Positions 14,147-19,184 of a DNA stretch of 21,074 bases are shown here, piece by piece. The stretch is from Verrucomicrobia bacterium UBA6775 (GTDB lineage Bacteria; Verrucomicrobiota; Verrucomicrobiia; Limisphaerales; UBA1096): contig DKGH01000087.1 in the NCBI GenBank assembly GCA_002453165.1, positions 1-21,074 of the forward strand, in the 5' to 3' direction. Made by a program: the position numbers and the translations under genes. The notes under the pieces are model-generated. The model was given only the letters and a program-made list of their open reading frames with translations, did no database searches and was not told where the DNA came from. How positions within the stretch are numbered: position 1 is the stretch's first letter; each line of letters starts with the position of its first letter.

Positions 14147-15315
14147 CCGGTCTCGGTATCGACTGGCTTGTCGGGGATCGGAAAGGTGAGGTGAAAACTG
14201 GCACCTTCGCCCGGTGCACTCTCGACACGGGCCGAGCCGCCGTGAAGCTGGGTGACGTGCTTGACGATGGAGAGGCCAAGGCCGGTGCCGCCCATCTCGC
14301 GTGAGCGCGCTTTGTCGACCCGGTAGAAGCGTTCAAAAATACGCTCGCACGCCTCGGCGGGAATGCCGGGGCCATCGTCGGTGACGCACAGGTCGATTTC
14401 GCTGCCGTCGCTTTTTGCCGAGACACAGACGCATTCGCCTCCGTACTTGATGCCATTTTCGACCAGGTTATTCAGTGCCTGAAAAACGCGTTGGCTGTCG
14501 GCGAACAGTCTCAACTTTTCTCTGACATCGTTTTCCAGTCGAACCCCCTTTTTGCCGGCCATCTCGCGGAGACTATCGAGCACACTGTCCACCAGTTGTC
14601 CGAGATCGATGTCTCGCAGTTCCAGCCCGATCCCGCCTGACTCGAGCCGCGACAGGGTGAGAATGTCCTCGATCAAAAAAGTCAGCCGGTTCGAGTGGTT
14701 TTCGATCTTCGCGAGAAAACGGTGATTCATCGACTCGGGATCCTCTTCGGCGTCGAGCAGCGTCTCGACGTAGCCCTTGATGATCGAGAGTGGCGTGCGC
14801 AACTCGTGGCTGACGTTGGCGACAAACTCCTGCCGCAGATTCTCCAGCCGCTTCATTCGTGTCAGGTCGTGGAACATCAGGATTGTGCCGCGATGACCGC
14901 CGTCCTTCTCGCGGATCGCCACGCCGTTGGCCTGCAGGAATCGTTGCTCGAGATCTGGCAGCATGAACTCCTCCTGCTCGATGCTACTCTCCACCTTGAG
15001 CCGCTCGATCAGGTCGTTGGCCTGATGGATGCGGATGGCCTCCATCAAGGTCTTGCCGCTGGGGTTTTCCTGCAGGTCGAACAATCGGCAGAACGCCTGG
15101 TTTGCAAACTCGATTCGGCCGTCGGCATCAGTGACCAGGACGCCCTCCGGCATGTTTGCGAACATCCCGGCCATGCCGACCGCCTTGGCTAGGCCAGCCT
15201 CCCGCCCGGTGGCTTCCGCTTGGCCAAGCGCAATCGATCGGCAGCGGTTTTGCCAAAAAAGATGCAGGGCAACCAGACAGCCAAGCAGAATGATAGAGAC
15301 GATCCAGCCGCTCAT
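14143..15315 (-). CDS. phoR: PhoR-type membrane sensor histidine kinase
   Basis: 390-aa kinase of the phosphate-starvation two-component system. One N-terminal membrane segment (about residues 4-21) is followed by a linker, a PAS domain (about 45-150; MPEGVLVTDADGRIEFAN), a HisKA domain with phospho-acceptor His170 in FVANVSHELRTPLS, and an ATPase domain: N box LVENGIKYGG (Asn287), G1 DDGPGIP, F box FERFYRVD, G2 GGTGLGLSIVKH. With only one membrane segment and no periplasmic domain it fits PhoR, which senses through PhoU and the Pst transporter rather than by an external ligand. Its ATG overlaps the phoB stop (ATGA), indicating translational coupling. A full palindrome (15217-15230) reads IALGQAEA at residues 28-35, just after the membrane segment. 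Confidence 0.92.
   Translation of the reverse strand: MSGWIVSIILLGCLVALHLFWQNRCRSIALGQAEATGREAGLAKAVGMAGMFANMPEGVLVTDADGRIEFANQAFCRLFDLQENPSGKTLMEAIRIHQANDLIERLKVESSIEQEEFMLPDLEQRFLQANGVAIREKDGGHRGTILMFHDLTRMKRLENLRQEFVANVSHELRTPLSIIKGYVETLLDAEEDPESMNHRFLAKIENHSNRLTFLIEDILTLSRLESGGIGLELRDIDLGQLVDSVLDSLREMAGKKGVRLENDVREKLRLFADSQRVFQALNNLVENGIKYGGECVCVSAKSDGSEIDLCVTDDGPGIPAEACERIFERFYRVDKARSREMGGTGLGLSIVKHVTQLHGGSARVESAPGEGASFHLTFPIPDKPVDTETG
15217..15230. repeat. CGCTTGGCCAAGCG palindrome (coding)
   Basis: Full 14-bp copy read ALGQA in the juxtamembrane linker of the PhoR-like kinase, outside all catalytic motifs. Confidence 0.9.
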
Positions 15316-16013
15316 GATGCCGGTTCGACGTAGCGGTAGCCGACACCGCGAACGGTCTCGAGGTGCGCGGCCGCCTGGCCAAGCTTGGCGCGAAGCCGCT
15401 GCATCGTGGTGTCGACCGTGCGGGTGTCGAGGGTGGGGGCGTAACCCCAGACGTCACGCAGCAGAGTCTCGCGGGTTTGCACCTCGCCGGCACGGCCGGT
15501 CAACAGGCAGAGCAGCTTGAATTCCGTCGAGGTGATGGTTGCCGGTTCGCCGTTGACGACCGCCTGATGCCGGACGGTGTCCAGTTGGAACGGGCCGGTC
15601 TCAATGACTTCCACCCCGTCACGATTGACCTCGGTGAGACGCAGCAGGTTTTTCACGCGCAGCACAAGTTCGCGCGGGCTGAATGGTTTGGTGACGTAGT
15701 CGTGTGCGCCCAGTTCGAGCCCGCGGATGCGATCCTCCTCGGCCGCACGCGCGGTGAGCATGAGGATCGGTATATCGCGCGTTTTTGGATTCTGCTTTAG
15801 CAGTCGACAAATCTCGAGACCGTTGATTCCCGGCAGCATCAGGTCGAGCACGAGTAGGCTGGGGACTTGGGAACGCGCCATCTTCAGCGCCTTGTCGCCG
15901 GTGTCAGCCACGGCCACTTTGAAATTCTCCTTCTCCAGATGAAAAACGACCAACTCGAGCACATCAGGTTCGTCATCGACAACAAGGATTCGGGTTTCGT
16001 TTTTTTTGGGCAT
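15312..16013 (-). CDS. phoB: PhoB-type response regulator
   Basis: 233-aa OmpR/PhoB-class transcription regulator from the ATG at 16013 (MPKKNETRILVVDDEPD); the longer frame overlaps phoU and is not real. Receiver domain: acidic pair Asp13/Asp14, phosphorylation site Asp57 in LLVLDLMLPG, Thr87 in MLTAR and Lys109 in VTKPFSP. C-terminal winged helix about residues 140-233: ITSTEFKLLCLL, RETLLRDVWGY, DTRTVDTTMQRLRAKL, ETVRGVGYRY. When phosphorylated by PhoR it should bind Pho boxes and activate phosphate-acquisition genes. It lies 2 bp after phoU and overlaps phoR by 4 bp. The C-terminal AKLGQAAAH is encoded by a one-mismatch relative of the palindrome. Confidence 0.94.
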   Translation of the reverse strand: MPKKNETRILVVDDEPDVLELVVFHLEKENFKVAVADTGDKALKMARSQVPSLLVLDLMLPGINGLEICRLLKQNPKTRDIPILMLTARAAEEDRIRGLELGAHDYVTKPFSPRELVLRVKNLLRLTEVNRDGVEVIETGPFQLDTVRHQAVVNGEPATITSTEFKLLCLLTGRAGEVQTRETLLRDVWGYAPTLDTRTVDTTMQRLRAKLGQAAAHLETVRGVGYRYVEPAS

Positions 16014-16015
16014 GA

Positions 16016-16675
16016 TTACTCGGTACCGGGTTCGGAGTGCCGAATGTCGGTACCCTCGTGGAGCAGCACCGCATCCTCGGCGATGTTCTTGGCGTGATCG
16101 CCGATCCGCTCGAGGCACTTGGTGATGACGCCAAGGTGAAGGCAGCGGCGGATGTTATTCGACTCGGCCTCCATCAACTCGGTGAGCTGTCGTTGATACG
16201 TGTTATTCAGCTCGTCGACTTGCCTGTCGCGCGGAATGACGCCCCGTGCCAAGACGGTGTTACCGACAACGAATGCGTCGAGCGCGTCCTTGAGCATGGC
16301 GTTGACGAGGAAGGTCATCTCGGCGATGTCCAGCGGGGTGTCCAGCGTGGGCAGGGCCATTAACTCGATGGATCGACTGGCGATCGTTGTGGCTTCATCC
16401 CCGACCCGTTCCAAATCCTGCGCGATCTTCATGCCGCAGGTGATGTGCCTTAACTCAAGTTCGCCGGGGTTTTGCGAGAGCAAATCGAGGGCGATTCGGT
16501 CGATCTGGATTTCGAATTGGTCAATGATTTCGTCCGTCTCCAGCGCCTGCTGGGCGAGTGGCTCGTCTCGGTCAAGATAGGCACGCACGGCCCGGGTGAC
16601 CACGCTCTCGGCGTGGCTGGCCATGATGAGTAGCTTTTCCTTGAACTGAGAGAGGGCCTGTTGATCGAACGCCAT
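16016..16675 (-). CDS. phoU: phosphate signalling regulator PhoU
   Basis: 219-aa cytoplasmic helical protein with the two metal-binding PhoU repeats visible as DLERVGDEATTIA (about residues 87-99) and CLERIGDHAKNIAE (about 187-200). It links the state of the PstSCAB transporter to PhoR and promotes dephosphorylation of PhoB when phosphate is plentiful. It is the first gene of a phoU-phoB-phoR transcription unit. The ATG at 16675 gives the usual N-terminus (MAFDQQALSQFKEKLL). The leader between this start and the terminator of the gene upstream is only about 57 bp and holds two repeat palindromes. Confidence 0.94.
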   Translation of the reverse strand: MAFDQQALSQFKEKLLIMASHAESVVTRAVRAYLDRDEPLAQQALETDEIIDQFEIQIDRIALDLLSQNPGELELRHITCGMKIAQDLERVGDEATTIASRSIELMALPTLDTPLDIAEMTFLVNAMLKDALDAFVVGNTVLARGVIPRDRQVDELNNTYQRQLTELMEAESNNIRRCLHLGVITKCLERIGDHAKNIAEDAVLLHEGTDIRHSEPGTE

Positions 16676-16690
16676 GTACCTGCGACCTGC

Positions 16691-16725
16691 GCTTGGCCAA
16701 GTTATCCCGTCCGCTTGGCCAAGCG
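16691..16725. repeat. two palindromes in the phoU leader
   Basis: TTGGCCAA at 16693-16700 (left-extended GCGC only) and a full CGCTTGGCCAAGCG at 16712-16725. Their centres are 22 bp apart, about two helical turns. They occupy most of the short space from which phoU must be transcribed, so they could act as protein-binding sites or leader structure. Confidence 0.85.
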
Positions 16726-16732
16726 CAAAGCC

Positions 16733-16761
16733 AAAAAAAGAACCCGGCCTGTGCCGGGTTC
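16733..16761 (-). terminator. rho-independent terminator of the pseudopilin gene
   Basis: A perfect 9-bp stem GAACCCGGC/GCCGGGTTC (16753-16761 and 16740-16748) with a 4-base loop is followed on the - strand by seven T (16733-16739). It ends 31 bp beyond the pseudopilin stop codon, isolating that gene from phoU. Confidence 0.88.
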
Positions 16762-16792
16762 TCCTTGGTTTGGTTTGTTGTTGGGAAAGTCT

Positions 16793-17629
16793 TTAATTGT
16801 GCTCGGGATAACCGGCCATCCAGCGGGGCCAGTTGATCTTTTTGCTGGTGTCGAATTGTCTGTGCCATTTTAGGCGCCACAATTTCTTGATCGGGATGTG
16901 CTGCACGGAGTGGTCGAGAAACACGCCCTGGGTTCCCCCGGCGTGGCGGTCGAACGCGAAGTGCATCATCTCCTTGCCGGCGCCCTGCCAGTCACCATTG
17001 TAATTGCCGGCCATGATCTTGTTGTTGTTGCCGTGGTACGGGCCTCCGCCGCGCCACATCGTGTCGAGGAACATCGGGATGTTATTCAGGTCGTGTCCAC
17101 CCGGATCCATCGTTCGCCAGTGCCAGTCCATGTTGCGGTTTTGAATCGTGCGCGGTGCGTTGTAGAGCCAGTTGTTGTTACCGTAGCTGGAGCGGGTGGG
17201 GATACCGCCGTCCTGCGAAATGTGGCCGTGCCGGTAGGAGGCGTTGTAGCTGCCAAACACCGCGTACTGGTCGTGCTTGTACTTGGGTACCTTGATCAGT
17301 CGATAGCTCTCGCCGTTTCGGTCGCGGGCCATGTTGGCGGATGGGCAGAGGAGGATGTCCTGCTTGCGCCAGAATTTTTCCAGTGAAGCCACCCACTCGC
17401 CGCGCGCCCAGCCGACCTTAAGGCCGTTGCTGAACTTGCCGTCGTTGTCGTCGCAATAAAACTGCCACACCAAGCCCCACTGTTTGAGGTTGTTGATGCA
17501 CACGGTCTGGACGCCCTTCTGCTTGGCCTTGGCCAACGCCGGCAGCAACAGGCTGGCGAGGATCGCGATGATGGCGATCACCACGAGCAGTTCGATCAGG
17601 GTAAATCCGTGTCGTTTGGATGTTTTCAT
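16793..17629 (-). CDS. type IV pilin-like / type II secretion pseudopilin
   Basis: 278-aa protein with a class III prepilin leader: a short basic MKTSKRHG, cleavage after Gly8, then FTLIELLVVIAIIAILASLLLP with Glu at mature position 5. The globular part is aromatic- and Asn-rich (GNNNWLYNAPRTIQNRN; WHWRTMDPGGHD), and the C-terminus has FDRHAGGTQGVFLDHSVQ, resembling the H-x-GG...D block of the many pseudopilin-like proteins of Verrucomicrobia and Planctomycetes. Such genomes carry dozens of these; this one stands alone with its own terminator, so it is not evidence for a complete secretion locus here. The ATG at 17629 is clear. A TTGGCCAA core (17529-17536) is read ALAKA in the helix. Confidence 0.9.
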   Translation of the reverse strand: MKTSKRHGFTLIELLVVIAIIAILASLLLPALAKAKQKGVQTVCINNLKQWGLVWQFYCDDNDGKFSNGLKVGWARGEWVASLEKFWRKQDILLCPSANMARDRNGESYRLIKVPKYKHDQYAVFGSYNASYRHGHISQDGGIPTRSSYGNNNWLYNAPRTIQNRNMDWHWRTMDPGGHDLNNIPMFLDTMWRGGGPYHGNNNKIMAGNYNGDWQGAGKEMMHFAFDRHAGGTQGVFLDHSVQHIPIKKLWRLKWHRQFDTSKKINWPRWMAGYPEHN

Positions 17630-17749
17630 GGCAGCGTGCGATTGAAAAAAAATGCGTTAAGGCGTGTTTCTATCCATCGGGGCTGTTTGCGGCAAGTGTA
17701 AACTCGACTCGCTGTGGTGTTCCGGGTAAAAAATTCGGCAGTTAATACC
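17630..17749. promoter_or_regulatory. divergent region, pseudopilin / SASA esterase
   Basis: 120 bp between divergent starts. Toward the pseudopilin, the - strand has TTGCCG, 17 bases, then TAGAAA (roughly 17694 down to 17666), a passable sigma70-type promoter. Toward the esterase no convincing -35/-10 pair is visible. No repeat palindrome occurs here. Confidence 0.3.
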
Positions 17750-18886
17750 ATGAAGCACTTTGTTTATTTCTTATTGAGTCTGTCGCTGGGGTGGACGGCG
17801 TTGGCTGAGGAGAAAAAGCCGGTAAAGGTGTTCATACTCGCCGGCCAGTCCAACATGGAGGGTAAGGGCAAAATCGATCCTCTACTTAATCACCAGATCA
17901 AGGCACCTGAGACCCGAGATTTTTTCGCCCACTTCCACAAGGACGGTGAGTACATCGAGCGCGAGGACGTGTGGATCAACTACCTCAAGCGCCGGGGCAA
18001 CCTGACGGTTGGTTACGGCTCCCCCGGTTGCATCGGGCTGGAGTTGCAGTTTGGCCACGTGATGGGCAACCACTACGACGAGCCGGTGCTGCTCATCAAG
18101 ACGGCGTGGGGCGGCAAGAGCATCGGCATCGATTTCCGGCCGCCAAGCTCCGGGTTGCAGTCGGAGGAAGCCATCGCTGAGTCGGTCGAGAACATGATCA
18201 AGCGTGACTACAACAACATCATCCGCAACGAATGGAACAAGGCCAAGAAGGACAACCCGGATATAAAGCGCAAGGAAATCGAGGAGAAAAGCAGCGCTTC
18301 GATCGAAAAGATTCGTAAAGCCAAGGCGGACGAATACCGTAAGCAGGTCGTTGATCGTTACGGCCATTTTTACCGGTTAATGATGACCGAGATCAAAACA
18401 ACGCTCAGCGAAATCAAGATCCGCTTTCCGCAGTACGACGGGCGCGGATACGAGATCGCCGGCTTCGTCTGGTTCCAGGGTTGGAATGACATGTACGGCC
18501 GCCTGCCGGGTGAGTACGCGAAGAACATGGAAAACTTCATCCGCGACGTCCGCAAGGAACTCGATGTCCCAAACCTGCCGGTGGCCATCGGCATCATGGG
18601 ACAGAACGGATTCAAAGAGGCCAAGGGCAACATGGTCGTTGTCCAGAAGGCGCAGGCCTCGATGAACGACATCGCCGATTTCAGGGGCAACGTGAAAGCC
18701 ATCCCGACTGACATCTACTGGGACAAACGCGCCGATGAGGCCTTCCCCAAGTGGCGGGAGAATCTGGAGGAATGGGTGCTGATCGGTTCCGATTTCCCGT
18801 ACCACTACCTTGGCAGCACGATCACCTTCACGCGAGTCGGCCAGGCACTGGCCCAAACGATCCTAGAGCTTCGCAACGAAAAGTAG
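17750..18886 (+). CDS. secreted SASA-type carbohydrate esterase
   Basis: 378-aa exported protein (signal peptide HFVYFLLSLSLGWTALA) of the sialate O-acetylesterase-like SGNH family (SASA domain, carbohydrate esterases). Nucleophile Ser34 lies in VFILAGQSNMEG; the block GFVWFQGWND (about residues 238-247) and the C-terminal DFPYHYLGS with Asp348/His352 complete the catalytic set. It probably removes acetyl groups from polysaccharides or glycans outside the cytoplasm. Between about residues 138 and 205 there is a Lys/Glu-rich, helix-forming segment (NEWNKAKKDNPDIKRKEIEE) that I do not expect in the minimal domain. I chose the ATG at 17750 over upstream in-frame starts because only it puts the signal peptide at the N-terminus. 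It stands alone between a divergent pseudopilin and repeat-rich DNA. Confidence 0.88.
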   Translation: MKHFVYFLLSLSLGWTALAEEKKPVKVFILAGQSNMEGKGKIDPLLNHQIKAPETRDFFAHFHKDGEYIEREDVWINYLKRRGNLTVGYGSPGCIGLELQFGHVMGNHYDEPVLLIKTAWGGKSIGIDFRPPSSGLQSEEAIAESVENMIKRDYNNIIRNEWNKAKKDNPDIKRKEIEEKSSASIEKIRKAKADEYRKQVVDRYGHFYRLMMTEIKTTLSEIKIRFPQYDGRGYEIAGFVWFQGWNDMYGRLPGEYAKNMENFIRDVRKELDVPNLPVAIGIMGQNGFKEAKGNMVVVQKAQASMNDIADFRGNVKAIPTDIYWDKRADEAFPKWRENLEEWVLIGSDFPYHYLGSTITFTRVGQALAQTILELRNEK

Positions 18887-18889
18887 CAC

Positions 18890-18900
18890 TTGGCCAAGCG
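18890..18900. repeat. TTGGCCAA palindrome directly after a stop codon
   Basis: The copy ACTTGGCCAAGCG starts 2-4 bases after the SASA esterase TAG (18884-18886). Other copies also hug gene ends (83-104, 986-1001, 8601-8626). Confidence 0.85.
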
Positions 18901-19106
18901 GGGTTAATTAACCACGAAGTTCACGAAGACCACGAAGGAGGTAGAGACGGTTGCCCCGCCGTCCTCGGATCGAGACACGGATTCTACGGGTTTTCCACCA
19001 ATCGTTATTTAACCTTACAGACACCAAGCACTTAGAGCAATTTGAATGAAAAGCGCAAGCGTCTTGGAGCGCCGCACTCTAAGTCGCTCTCGCGCAATTA
19101 TATTCT

Positions 19107-19118
19107 GCTTGGCCAAGC
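19107..19118. repeat. GCTTGGCCAAGC palindrome (intergenic)
   Basis: Perfect 12-bp copy about 67 bp upstream of the start of the final gene, in AT-rich surroundings. Confidence 0.88.
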
Positions 19119-19184
19119 GAGAAATCGGGCTTGGCCGGTTTATGCCTTGCTTTAATAAATGAGTAATGTGAGTCTCCCTTTGTT

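Larger units (their letters stand above)
18887..19184. other. 298-bp intergenic stretch with repeat remnants
   Basis: No convincing gene. It holds two TTGGCCAA palindromes (18890 and 19109), a tandem CACGAAG-containing stretch (18912-18938: CCACGAAG, TTCACGAAG, ACCACGAAGG), and an imperfect inverted repeat CTTGGAG...CTCTAAG around 19062-19082. A degenerate half palindrome (GGGCTTGGCCGG) follows at about 19128-19139. CACGAAG-type strings recall intergenic repeats I associate with Verrucomicrobia and Lentisphaerae. The promoter for the following gene should lie near the AT-rich 19140-19180 part, but no good -35/-10 pair stands out. Confidence 0.55.
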
